Below are positions 35,201 to 42,228 of a stretch of 48,775 nt of DNA, piece by piece. Source of the stretch: Prochlorothrix hollandica PCC 9006 = CALU 1027. GTDB lineage: Bacteria; Cyanobacteriota; Cyanobacteriia; Prochlorotrichales; Prochlorotrichaceae. The translations under genes and the position numbers were made by a program. Each line of letters starts with the position of its first letter. Positions within the stretch are counted from its first letter, which is position 1. The stretch lies in contig NZ_KB235933.1 of assembly GCF_000332315.1 (NCBI RefSeq), positions 1,197,487-1,246,261 of the forward strand. The letters are read 5' to 3'. The notes below the pieces were generated by a model. The model did no database searches. It was not told the DNA's origin and saw only the letters and a program-made list of their open reading frames with translations.

Positions 35201-35767
35201 ATTGATCCAGACATTCTCAATGCCCTTCCCTCTCGCTATCGCCGCGCCGCCGATCAAGCCGTCATGCTCTACCACTTTTTTGAAAACAAAGAGGGGATGA
35301 ATTACGCTTCAGTCTTTACGCCTCTACTGGGTTCGATCGATGAAGTGGCTAAAGGGTTTATTGTGCGCCGCCTTCAGCCACTGTTGCCAATTTCCGTGGA
35401 TGAGCAAAAAGCTTGGTTTGCGCCCTATCTGGGCAGTGTAGACCGCAAAACCGAGGACTATTATCGCAAGCTTGCCCAAAATCTAAAACGCACTTTAGTC
35501 TTTAACAATGGACTATCGCTAATTGGGCTACTGCGATCGTGTTTAGACTATGCCCTCAACGACACCACCAAAATCGATGGCGTATTTGCAGCCTTGCATA
35601 CCCAGTTGCGGTTTCAAGGCGGACGAACATTCTTGGAAACCGTCACCCGCATTAATGACTTTCGCAATACCTACGTTGCCCATCAGGAACAAGAATTAAC
35701 CGACAGAAACTTAGCTCAGCAGGAGCTAAAAGTTTGGATTGAAGCATTGCATATGATTGGAAAGTAA
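32285..35767 (+). CDS. Type III restriction enzyme subunit (Res), helicase-nuclease
   Basis: A 1160-residue protein with an SF2 helicase and a C-terminal nuclease. Walker A is ATGAGKTK (~152), DEAH-like box NDEAHH (~295), and motif VI QTLGRGLRR (~537). The nuclease is PD-(D/E)XK: YTPDFF then LVETKG (~837-853). Type III Res acts with Mod, translocating or sliding before cutting between two inverted sites. A 97-bp palindromic repeat is inserted in frame at 34918-35014, about 20 residues after the nuclease lysine. The last ~240 residues (from ~920) may be an added C-terminal region. The start lies four bases after xisI copy 2. Confidence 0.9.
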   Translation: MTSDTLNPSILEPLFAPWAEPNAHRVRAEKAGDPAVIVQGRRASPIDLVGNLRSAVGDWREAFYIGASDTTIQLLNHWFGRAHRQTTASGEEFEFRYYFCQREAIETLIYLKEVRRLESLSQIIAEFGGTNAELQALGTAESEDSWSRYAFKLATGAGKTKVMSLAIVWSYFHALRESESELARHFVVIAPNLTVYERLKDDFGNGRIFDTDPLIPPEWRGDWNLSVVLQDEASGAATGGTLYLTNIHRLYEKRKQKATDNGYAWMGPPVSKSKALDTGAALRDRITNHHRVLILNDEAHHVWDSGSAWNEAIRSLHETLLARSGSKLVAQLDFSATPKDNKGLLFKHIVCDTPLGEAVDAGIVKTPLIGQASRKLIEQATDNAAHRWEQHLLLGYDRWKASRTEWEASGKKPLLFIMCDDTHAADQITQHLNSDPLFEQLNGKTINLHTNLKGKLKKVGKGNSARYEFVEDEKAISDDDLKALRQLSRELDSNASPYCCIVSVLMLREGWDVRNVTTIVPLRAYSSKANILPEQTLGRGLRRMTPPGQANELVTVIEHPAFASLYAQELAQEGLPIEIVDLDRVPPTTISIFPDEAHKDVNHLDIQIPTLTAGYRIVPKLEGLTLQDVKKAFKPYKPLPLSKQVNSEIEYEGRHLFTGEVIQKLQLNLSLLESGIGAVSYYVKQLETICKLRGLHSILAPLVQTFLESILFEQKSTLFDPSLVARLADSDVGEHLRAVFVPLIRSRTTLTETRLAGSDPQSLNTWKPFQVTLSERRPALEAQKTLFNLVTCNRELEVAVAKFCDRAPDVAAFAKNAGSQCLRVDYLANGDRLAFYTPDFFIRTIDHHYYLVETKGREDRDVPLKAKAAIAWCEAASRPHPLTPSPKAGEGEQEAVSPLSQPGRGAGGEGQWQYLYIPQGVFERMAGDTVAELARACAPALQNLIQAEEFQDLPLFVNLGQADDDATAIDSLIDPDILNALPSRYRRAADQAVMLYHFFENKEGMNYASVFTPLLGSIDEVAKGFIVRRLQPLLPISVDEQKAWFAPYLGSVDRKTEDYYRKLAQNLKRTLVFNNGLSLIGLLRSCLDYALNDTTKIDGVFAALHTQLRFQGGRTFLETVTRINDFRNTYVAHQEQELTDRNLAQQELKVWIEALHMIGK
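34918..35014. repeat. 97-bp palindromic repeat inserted in frame in res
   Basis: Starts CCCTCATCCCCTAACCCC and ends GGGGCTGGGGGTGAGGG, like the copy in mod. It encodes PHPLTPSPKAGEGEQ and GRGAGGEG, so the same reading frame is used in both genes. Confidence 0.88.
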
Positions 35768-35815
35768 ACAGAAGTCGTTACTACAAACCAAAAAGCTCCT
35801 AGCGAGGACTTTAAC
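35767..35815. repeat. Short repeat GAAGTCGTTACTACAAACC, copy 1
   Basis: GAAGTCGTTACTACAAACC followed by AAAAAGCTC-TAG-GAGG-CTTTA recurs at about 36846-36893 with few differences. This copy lies right after res and next to the truncated PIN gene. Confidence 0.7.
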
Positions 35816-35831
35816 TCACTGCTGCTTGTCT

Positions 35832-36026
35832 TCAACTCACAGCACGAACTTGAATCCAGTCAAATGTTTGGACTTCGATCGCGCCTGCCACAGGAAAACT
35901 GGGATCAGTCAGTTCTCGATAAACAGCTTCAGGGATCAGAACTGTTCCGTAGAGTTGATGAAGAAGAGGGAGATGGTTAATGGCAGCAAGGTTGTTAAGG
36001 GGTGATGTGTCACTGACAATAATCAC
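35832..36026 (-). pseudogene. PIN-domain (DUF3368) toxin, C-terminally truncated
   Basis: A 64-residue product starting at a GTG, with the PIN-type opening IIVSDTSPL (first acidic residue) and IPEAVYREL. Family members are about 150 residues and carry further acidic residues in the second half, which is missing here. The frame stops at AVS, and the following sequence runs into a repeat next to res. The GTG overlaps the UPF0175 stop. It is probably inactive. Confidence 0.75.
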
Positions 36027-36268
36027 AATCGGCCCATCTCCCGTAGGTTTTGAATATCCTGTTCAAAATCTTCTATTCCGTAATGCATTGAGATGCGACG
36101 ACTCGCGAGGAGATGCTGAAATGCAACACGGTGTATCCCGGCAAATCGACCAGCTTGAGCAAGAGTCAGCTTCTCGCGCTGAAAAAGCATAACCGCAATT
36201 TCTTGACGCATTTCAGCCTCAGTCATGCGGGTTACTGTTAAAATTTCATCAGGGACAATAACACTCAT
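36023..36268 (-). CDS. UPF0175-family antitoxin
   Basis: An 81-residue protein of the UPF0175 family, usually the DNA-binding antitoxin paired with DUF3368 PIN toxins. It has a helix-turn-helix-like centre (LTLAQAGRFAGIHRVAFQHLL). It overlaps the PIN fragment (GTGA junction). Its start lies next to a 103-bp repeat. It may now be an orphan antitoxin because its toxin is truncated. Confidence 0.82.
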   Translation of the reverse strand: MSVIVPDEILTVTRMTEAEMRQEIAVMLFQREKLTLAQAGRFAGIHRVAFQHLLASRRISMHYGIEDFEQDIQNLREMGRL

Positions 36269-36278
36269 GGCAAATTCC

Positions 36279-36381
36279 TACAGCAACCCTAAATCAGTTG
36301 TAGGCATCTCGATGGCTGAAACCCTTGGTGTGGTGTGCCCCCTCCGGGGGCACACCACACGACCCATTTAGCACTGCTGTA
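36279..36381. repeat. 103-bp inverted-repeat element, copy 3
   Basis: Nearly identical to the copy at 5896-5998 and in the same orientation. It lies just upstream of the UPF0175 gene start. Confidence 0.9.
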
Positions 36382-36424
36382 GAAACCCTTACTATTTTAC
36401 GCTTCTGACCCGGAAAATGTATGG

Positions 36425-36525
36425 GTTCTGTCGGCGGTCATTACTGGCAAACTCAGCTTTGGCTCCCCCTCCCATCACGGTAGTCAGTTTGTGACCCGAC
36501 TCCTCACCGTGACCACTGCTCTGCT
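36425..36525 (+). pseudogene. IS66-type transposase fragment
   Basis: The plus strand reads LSAVITGKLSFGSPSHHGSQFVTRLLTVTTAL, matching the C-terminal ARKLSFGSRSRQGSQF segment of the transposase in hoxH but clearly diverged. It is cut by the element at 36526-36656; TALKAY after that element continues the match briefly. Confidence 0.75.
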
Positions 36526-36656
36526 TGACTGACACAACTTCTGAAAAGCTTATGTTTCCGTAGGTTGGGTAGAGCCTTGCGAAACCCAACACAACCATTG
36601 TGGCTGTTGGGTTTCGTACCTCAACCCAACCTACAGCGACCATCTTGTGTCAGTCA
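36526..36656. repeat. 131-bp element with TGACTGACACAA inverted ends
   Basis: It is bounded by TGACTGACACAA and TTGTGTCAGTCA. The interior has a large palindrome, GTAGGTTGGG ... CCCAACCTAC with GTTGGGTTTCG. CCACTGCTCT flanks it on both sides, suggesting a target duplication in the transposase fragment. Confidence 0.75.
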
Positions 36657-36678
36657 ACCAGCCACTGCTCTCAAGGCA

Positions 36679-36781
36679 TACAGCAGTCCTAAATGGGTCG
36701 TGTGGTGTGCGCCCTCCGGGCGCACACCACACCAAGGGTTTCAGCCGTCGAGATCCTTACAACTGATTTAGGGTTGCTGTA
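36679..36781. repeat. 103-bp inverted-repeat element, copy 4
   Basis: Starts TACAGCAGTCCTAAAT and ends GATTTAGGGTTGCTGTA; opposite orientation to copy 3, 300 bp away. Confidence 0.9.
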
Positions 36782-36811
36782 ATAGCGATCGAGTCTGCAA
36801 TTCTTAGCCCA

Positions 36812-37060
36812 CGAAATTATGGAGAAAAACCTTAAAGCAATGACTGAAGTCGTTACTACAAACCAAAAAGCTCGTAGTGAGGGCTTTAGTCTTCATTCCC
36901 CCACCGTCAACATCAAGCTCACCCAGTTTCTCCCCTCCCTCGCACCCGCAAAGCAGCCTCGAAACCATCAGCAATGCCGCCTACCCATACGCGCAACTGG
37001 GCCAATACATCGCCTGCATCAAAGTCGTTGATACCTTTGGCTGCGATACCTCCCTTCACT
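36812..37060 (+). pseudogene. 3' remnant of a second Type III mod gene
   Basis: Pieces match the end of the intact mod in order: EIMEKNLKA (EIMEKNRKA in mod), then VNIKLTQFLPSLA (VDIKLTQFLPSLA), then the codons for LKTIS-AA, YIACIKVVDTFGCDTS. About 130 bp between the last two are deleted, and the GAAGTCGTTACTAC repeat (36846-36893) sits where the intact gene carries its 97-bp repeat. The frame is broken. Confidence 0.85.
36846..36893. repeat. Short repeat GAAGTCGTTACTACAAACC, copy 2
   Basis: Same unit as at 35767-35815. Here it interrupts the second mod remnant. Confidence 0.7.
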
Positions 37061-37072
37061 CAAGAGAACCTC

Positions 37073-37687
37073 ATGTCTACTCTGATTCAGCAAACTACAA
37101 AAACTTTAGAAGCGCCAGAAATAGTCACTCTTGAAAAAAAAGTCTGGACTGATGAAGCGTTCATGGCACTACCCGATGACGGGCATCACTATGAGATTGT
37201 CAATGGAGAATTGATTGACATGGGAAATTCTGGGGCATTACATGGTTATGTATGCAGCACTTTAATGATTTTGCTCGGCGGTTATATCCGCATTCAGAAC
37301 CTTGGAGCCATGTTTGACTCCAGTACCGCTTTCAAAATGAAAAACGGTAATAAACGCTCTCCTGATATTTCCTTCTTTGGCAAAGACCGCTTGCAAGGAA
37401 TAACAGAACTCCCGTCTGGTTTTTTAGAGGGCGCACCCGATCTCGCCGTTGAAGTGCTCTCTCCTGGCAACACCATTGCAGAAATTGACGAGAAAATCGC
37501 AGAATATTTTCAGAATGGCGCTCGACTGGTTTGGGTGATTAGCCCAACGCAGCATTATGTTTTGGTCTACCGCTCTGCCCCAGAACCCGATCGCCTGCTC
37601 AAATCAGGGGATTGTCTAGATGGCGAAGACGTGGTTGCCGGATTTACCCTTCCCGTTGCCAATTTATTTCAAAAGCTCTCCTTCTAA
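37073..37687 (+). CDS. Uma2/DUF820-family putative endonuclease
   Basis: A 204-residue protein of the Uma2 family, a PD-(D/E)XK-fold group very abundant in cyanobacteria and of unknown role. Key features are ALPDDGHHYEIVNGEL near the start, RSPDISFF (catalytic Asp) and DLAVEVLSPGNT (E-x-x segment where Lys is often replaced), and ending VANLFQKLSF. It starts just after the decayed mod fragment and has an intact frame. The ATG follows TCAAGAGAACC, a weak ribosome binding site. Confidence 0.85.
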   Translation: MSTLIQQTTKTLEAPEIVTLEKKVWTDEAFMALPDDGHHYEIVNGELIDMGNSGALHGYVCSTLMILLGGYIRIQNLGAMFDSSTAFKMKNGNKRSPDISFFGKDRLQGITELPSGFLEGAPDLAVEVLSPGNTIAEIDEKIAEYFQNGARLVWVISPTQHYVLVYRSAPEPDRLLKSGDCLDGEDVVAGFTLPVANLFQKLSF

Positions 37688-37736
37688 ATAGCGAACGGGT
37701 CACCGTGATCCCTTGTAGTATCCACTTCAGTGGATA

Positions 37737-37839
37737 TACAGCAGTCCGAAATGGGTCGTGTGGTGTGCGCCCGGAGGGCGCACACCACACAAAGGGTTTC
37801 AGCCGTCGAGATCCTTACAACTGATTTAGGAGTGCTGTA
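37737..37839. repeat. 103-bp inverted-repeat element, copy 5
   Basis: Full-length copy with central GTGTGCGCCC/GGGCGCACAC hairpin. The IS66-type miniature element is inserted seven bases after its end. Confidence 0.9.
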
Positions 37840-37845
37840 GACACT

Positions 37846-38140
37846 GTAATTATTCAGGGGGTCACGGGAGAATGAGGGTTTCAGGCTTCAGAAAACAGAC
37901 CTGAGGCGATTGGAGAGGATCTATTTCACCTTGGCAGATTCCCCGATTTTGGTAGGGGCAATCCCCCCGTGGTTGCCCCGGTTGTGGGTCGCCAAGAGGG
38001 TCGCCAAGAGGGTCGGCACGGGGGCGAGAACCCTACCCGAGGTCAATTATTCCAAGGTGAAATGCACCCCGTTGATCCGGCTCTGACCGGCGATCGTCGG
38101 GCTGAAACCCTACTAACTTCGTCCCCCCCTGAATAGTTAC
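37846..38140. mobile_element. 295-bp miniature derivative of the IS66-like element
   Basis: Ends GTAATTATTCAGGGGG and CCCCTGAATAGTTAC; 8-bp flanking duplication TAGACACT (37838-37845, 38141-38148). It is nearly the same as 19464-19865 but with only one interior ~97-bp unit, plus a 14-bp duplication of GTCGCCAAGAGG. Confidence 0.88.
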
Positions 38141-38176
38141 TAGACACTGGGGATGGATTCACTAAAGGGCACCGCG

Positions 38177-38361
38177 ATTCACTCCATTATTCATTTCGAT
38201 ATTAAAGACAAAAAATCTGGCTGCAAGAAAATCACACCGACATGGAAGTTGATAAAGACCTTGAAGCAATGGGAATGTCTAAACCGGAAATTGTTGTGGG
38301 TTTTCATTACCTGTCTATGGGCGAATCTATGCGGGAATATTCCGATTACGCCACTTCCTAA
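38177..38361 (+). pseudogene. XisI-family remnant (frameshifted)
   Basis: Two frames together give HSIIHFDIKDKK, then WLQENHTDMEVDKDLEAMGM, EIVVGFHYLSMGESMREYSDYATS. This matches the C-terminal half of XisI copy 1 (FDIKDNKIWVQENTTD). One base is lost after the lysine run near 38212. The 5' half is gone. With the mod remnant it marks a second, decayed mod/xisI locus. Confidence 0.85.
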
Positions 38362-38370
38362 ATTATGATC

Positions 38371-38394
38371 TGACTTGAATTTTTCGAGGTGCCC
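38371..38394. repeat. Solo end of the GGGCACCTCGA repeat family
   Basis: GACTTGAATTTTTCGAGGTGCCC matches the terminal part of the ~99-bp elements. The remainder is absent. Confidence 0.55.
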
Positions 38395-38569
38395 TGTCAT
38401 GTCTGTTGTCATGGGCATTGGATACAGCCCACGGCCACCTTGATTGTTTTTGAATTCTAAAGGAATCCTGAAAATACTAATTTTTTCAAACAAATAGAAC
38501 AGATGCGGGAAAGATGCCCTACCCTAGCTGTTACCTGAATCATGCGAGCAACAGCGAAGGATAGAACCC

Positions 38570-40054
38570 ATGGGAAAACCGACCGGCTTTATGGAATTTG
38601 TGCGCGAAGTGCCTGCGGATCACCTTCCGGGCGATCGCGTGGGCAACTGGGACGAATTTCACCTGCCCATGGCAGAAGACAAACTGCGCACCCAGGGATC
38701 CCGGTGCATGGACTGCGGCACCCCCTTTTGCCACACCGGCACCCTGATCAGCAACATGGCCAGCGGTTGCCCCATCAACAACCTGATTCCGGAGTGGAAT
38801 GATTTGGTCTATCGGGGTCACTGGCAAGAAGCCCTCGATCGCCTCCACAAAACCAATAACTTCCCCGAATTCACCGGTCGGGTTTGCCCTGCCCCCTGCG
38901 AAGGCTCCTGCGTCCTCGGCATCAACGCCCCCCCCGTCACCATCAAAACCCTAGAACACGCCATTATTGACAAGGGCTGGGAAGAGGGCTGGATCACCCC
39001 CCAGCCCCCCAGCCAACGCACCGGCAAAACCGTGGCCATCGTCGGCTCCGGTCCGGCAGGTCTCAGTGCAGCGGCCCAACTGAACCAAGCTGGCCACCTC
39101 GTCACTGTGTTTGAGCGGGCCGATCGCCCCGGTGGCCTGTTGATGTATGGCATTCCCAACATGAAGTTGGAGAAAGAAAGCGTCGTCTTACGGCGGTTGG
39201 AGCTACTGGAAAAAGAAGGGGTTCGCTTTGTCTGCAACACCGAAATCGGCAAAGACATGGCCGCCGAGGACTTAGTCAATAACTTTGATGCGGTAGTGCT
39301 CTGCACCGGCTCCACCACCCCCCGGGATTTACCAATTCCAGGGCGAGAGCTGGCGGGCATTCATTTTGCCATGGAGTTCCTGACGGAAAACACCCGATCG
39401 CTCCTGGACAAAACCCCCACTCCGGGCTATGTCTCCGCAGAGGGTCTGGATGTGGTCATCATCGGCGGCGGCGATACCGGCACCGACTGCGTGGGAACCT
39501 CCATTCGCCATGGCTGCACCAGTGTCACCCAACTGGAAATCATGGGTCGTCCGCCCCTGGAGCGAGCCGCCAATAATCCTTGGCCGGAATATCCCAAGGT
39601 CTATCGCCTCGACTATGGCCAGGAAGAAGCGGTGGCCAAGTTCGGCAATGACCCCCGCACCTACACCACCACCGCCACCCATTTTGAAGGGGATGATGGG
39701 GACCGGGTGAAGGCCATTCACACCGTTGAGGTCCGTTGGGAAAAAGATGCCAACGGTCGCTTTGGTCCCCAGCCAGTGGCCGGGACGGAAAAGGTGGTAC
39801 CGGCCCAACTGGTGTTGTTAGCCATGGGCTTTTTGGGTCCAGAACAGCCCTTGCTAGATGCCATGGGCCTGGAACGGGATGGTCGCAGCAATATCAAAGC
39901 GGAGTATCACCAATACACCACCAGCTTGCCCGGTGTCTTTGCGGCGGGGGACTGTCGCCGAGGCCAAAGTTTAGTGGTCTGGGCCATTAACGAAGGTCGG
40001 GAAGCGGCGCGGGAGTGCGATCGCTACCTCATGGGCCACTCTGACCTACCCTAA
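38570..40054 (+). CDS. gltD: Glutamate synthase small subunit (NAD(P)H-GOGAT)
   Basis: A 494-residue GltD that passes electrons from NAD(P)H via FAD and two [4Fe-4S] clusters to GltB. N-terminal cysteines are in [13 protein letters not shown] and [12 protein letters not shown]; the FAD Rossmann motif is [17 protein letters not shown]; a second nucleotide-binding motif is [12 protein letters not shown]; and the C-terminal FAD contact is [12 protein letters not shown]. The gene is intact with ribosome binding site GAAGGA. Its partner gltB ends 11.1 kb upstream, with defence and mobile DNA between. Confidence 0.95.
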   Translation: MGKPTGFMEFVREVPADHLPGDRVGNWDEFHLPMAEDKLRTQGSRCMDCGTPFCHTGTLISNMASGCPINNLIPEWNDLVYRGHWQEALDRLHKTNNFPEFTGRVCPAPCEGSCVLGINAPPVTIKTLEHAIIDKGWEEGWITPQPPSQRTGKTVAIVGSGPAGLSAAAQLNQAGHLVTVFERADRPGGLLMYGIPNMKLEKESVVLRRLELLEKEGVRFVCNTEIGKDMAAEDLVNNFDAVVLCTGSTTPRDLPIPGRELAGIHFAMEFLTENTRSLLDKTPTPGYVSAEGLDVVIIGGGDTGTDCVGTSIRHGCTSVTQLEIMGRPPLERAANNPWPEYPKVYRLDYGQEEAVAKFGNDPRTYTTTATHFEGDDGDRVKAIHTVEVRWEKDANGRFGPQPVAGTEKVVPAQLVLLAMGFLGPEQPLLDAMGLERDGRSNIKAEYHQYTTSLPGVFAAGDCRRGQSLVVWAINEGREAARECDRYLMGHSDLP

Positions 40055-40102
40055 GGGCACCTGGAAGCATTCCAATTTTGGGGAGAACGCCCCCACCCTG
40101 GT

Positions 40103-40221
40103 TGACTGACAAAAGATGCTGCATTGGGCGCGGAAACCACGCCTCTACCGGATGTTGCTCAGGGTAGGGGTCAGGTTTCCTGACCCTCCTGGGGTTGAGT
40201 TCTGGCACGTTTTGTCAGTCA
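40103..40221. repeat. 119-bp element with TGACTGACAAAA inverted ends
   Basis: It starts TGACTGACAAAA and ends TTTTGTCAGTCA. The interior (GGTAGGGGTCAGGTTTCCTGACCC) is shared with the hoxF-hcp spacer near 3020. Same end type as the element at 36526-36656. Confidence 0.75.
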
Positions 40222-40244
40222 CTCAGGCCCACGCCAGCATCGTA

Positions 40245-42117
40245 ACCCACATTCAGCAGGTTTCTAAGATAAACAGAAAATTAAGGGAACCCAGAGCCAG
40301 AGGGGGATAGAGCAAGATCAAGGGGATAGAGCTGTTCCTCCCTTGAGAGAGCAGGATGCTCAACTCAAGCAATAGTATTTTTGACAGTGGCTTCCCAAAA
40401 ATCTCAAGACTAGACGTTGAAATTCAGTCAATTTAATCAAAGACTTGACCCCATCTATCAAGACTACATGAATCGATTGAAAACCCTGAAAAATCCAATC
40501 GTAAAGTCGGTCGAGCAGTCGGCTTCCCTTTTTGATTGGGCACAGAAGCTTCAGCTTGTTGTAGTGCCATGCGAAGCTTTCGTTGTCCCAACGAATATAC
40601 CAGTAAAGACAGAGCCATAATAAAAGCCAGAGCCATTATTCGACTCGTACTTTTGAGAAAAACACTAGAAGCAAAAAACAAAGGGTCTTTGATAAACCGA
40701 AACCCTCTTTCTGTTCCTTGTTGCTCTTTATAAAAGGATAAAGCTTGAAACGGAGACAACATTTCCGGGTCAAGATGATTCGTCGCTAAAATAAACCGAC
40801 CTGTTTGATTCTTGTAAGGTAAAATCAATGCCTCTGATTGCTCTAATGTGATTTGAGGATAATAGTAATATCCTTGAGGTTCTTCACCTGCTTTCGGTCT
40901 ACCTGGATGACTATAAAAGGGTTTTTCTATGGTTTCTAATGCCTTGACTTCATGAAATTTCAGTTTCTTTTTGAACTGATTCACTGCTGCTGATGCATCC
41001 TCTTCACAAGCAAATCCCTTCTTAGTAGCTTGGGCAAACTCTTTCAGCTTTCTCTCTTTCTCTTTTGCAATATCCCGCTCTAATTTCTTCAAGTCCTCTT
41101 TTCGTCTTGGCTCGCTTTGGACGATAAACCACCTCTGCGTGATTCCTAAGTAGTCGCTGGTCACGCTCAGCAGTTTATATCGTTTGTCATTCTGGTCTTC
41201 AACAAACTCTTGCTCTTTTGAGCCTTGCAGCCATTTCTTTGCTTCTTTGATTGTAGCGGGAACTCTGACAATCCAATTCATCATCCCCCAATCTGTCTTC
41301 ACGTTGTCTGGGGTATATCCTGCACTGTCCATGACAAAAAGTTCATCTGGTTCCCATCCCATAACTTGATGAACTGTTTCATGATCCAATGTAAATGTTT
41401 GCCATCAGCTCCGTTCCCATCTCTGACGGCCATCATCAAGGGGATCCCTTCTGCCCCATTGGTCACTAATCCCATCATGATTTGCTTTAAGTCGGGTCGA
41501 TGGTCTCGTGAATAGCCCTGCTTGACTTTAATGGGTTTTAGATCATCGTCTTCTTCCGCTTTGTCCCCTTTCTCTCCTTTTTCCCCCTCTTCCTCTTCTG
41601 CTTCTTGCAAAACTCCGTCCTTGTATTCCCCTTCTACGGATAAGCTGGTGGTGTCGGCATGGCCGCTTGTGATTTCAACCCCAAACACTTTTACGGCTAC
41701 CATCACGATTTGGACAAATAATTGGCTCACTCCATACTTAAAGATTTCATCTAAGGTTCTCCCTAAACGACTCTCATTGAGGTGTTCTGCTTTAATTCCT
41801 TCTCCGAGTAAGTGTTCAACGGCTTTCCCCTCGAAAAATTGAGAGAATAGATAAAATGGGCTGGTCAGAAAGCCCATGCAATTTAAGACCATTGCTTTGA
41901 CGGCAATGCCAACACTAATCTTTTCGAGGGAATGGGGAGGAATTAGCTGGTCGATTAAGCCAACCAAATCCATTTCGTCCATGATTCCTGCTATTATTCC
42001 TAAATGGTCAATGTCTTTGACATCGATCTCTTGTTCTTTTAAGTTCATCTCTTAACCCCTTTTGTTTGTGAAATTCTTAAACATTTTATCCCTTTGAACA
42101 ACCTGCTGAATGTGGGT
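40245..42117 (-). mobile_element. IS1634-like insertion sequence
   Basis: About 1,873 bp, bounded by perfect 18-bp inverted repeats ACCCACATTCAGCAGGTT and AACCTGCTGAATGTGGGT. CGTA flanks both sides (40241-40244 and 42118-42121), suggesting a short target duplication. It contains one transposase gene broken into two frames. AT content is higher than in neighbouring genes. It sits exactly at the end of an IS66-type miniature element. Confidence 0.85.
40433..42048 (-). pseudogene. IS1634-family transposase, frameshifted
   Basis: The first part (42048 to ~41400) begins MNLKEQEIDVKDIDHLGI and has the DUF4277-type N-terminus, an acidic low-complexity insert (EEEEGEKGEKGDKAEEDDD) and GYSRDHRPDLKQI. 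The second part (from ~41389 down to 40433) continues in another frame with VMDSAGYTPDN (catalytic Asp) and ERGFRFIKDPLF (catalytic Glu). The shift lies near GKHLHW at about 41395. Joined, they give ~550 residues, the family length. Programmed frameshifting is not expected for this family, so I read it as inactivating. Confidence 0.85.
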
Positions 42118-42118
42118 C

Positions 42119-42190
42119 GTAACTATTCAGGGGGGGACGAAGTGAGTAGGGTTTCAGCCCGACGATCGCCGGTCAGGACCGTCTCAGTAG
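42119..42190. repeat. Truncated end of an IS66-type miniature element
   Basis: GTAACTATTCAGGGGGGG followed by GACGAAGT, AGTAGGGTTTCAGCCC and GGTCAGGACCGTCTC is the reverse complement of the right ends at 19800-19865 and 38090-38140. The other end is missing. A 14-bp tandem unit (CCAAGTAGCCCC) follows at 42187-42228. Confidence 0.75.
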
Positions 42191-42228
42191 CCCCTAATCC
42201 AAGTAGCCCCTGATCCAAGTAGCCCCGA

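Larger units (their letters stand above)
36269..37072. other. Repeat and remnant zone between the UPF0175 and Uma2 genes
   Basis: No intact gene. In order: a 103-bp repeat, a fragment of an IS66-type transposase, a TGACTGACA-bounded repeat inserted in that fragment, another 103-bp repeat, and a broken 3' end of a second mod gene. The stretch looks like a site of repeated insertion and decay. Confidence 0.7.
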
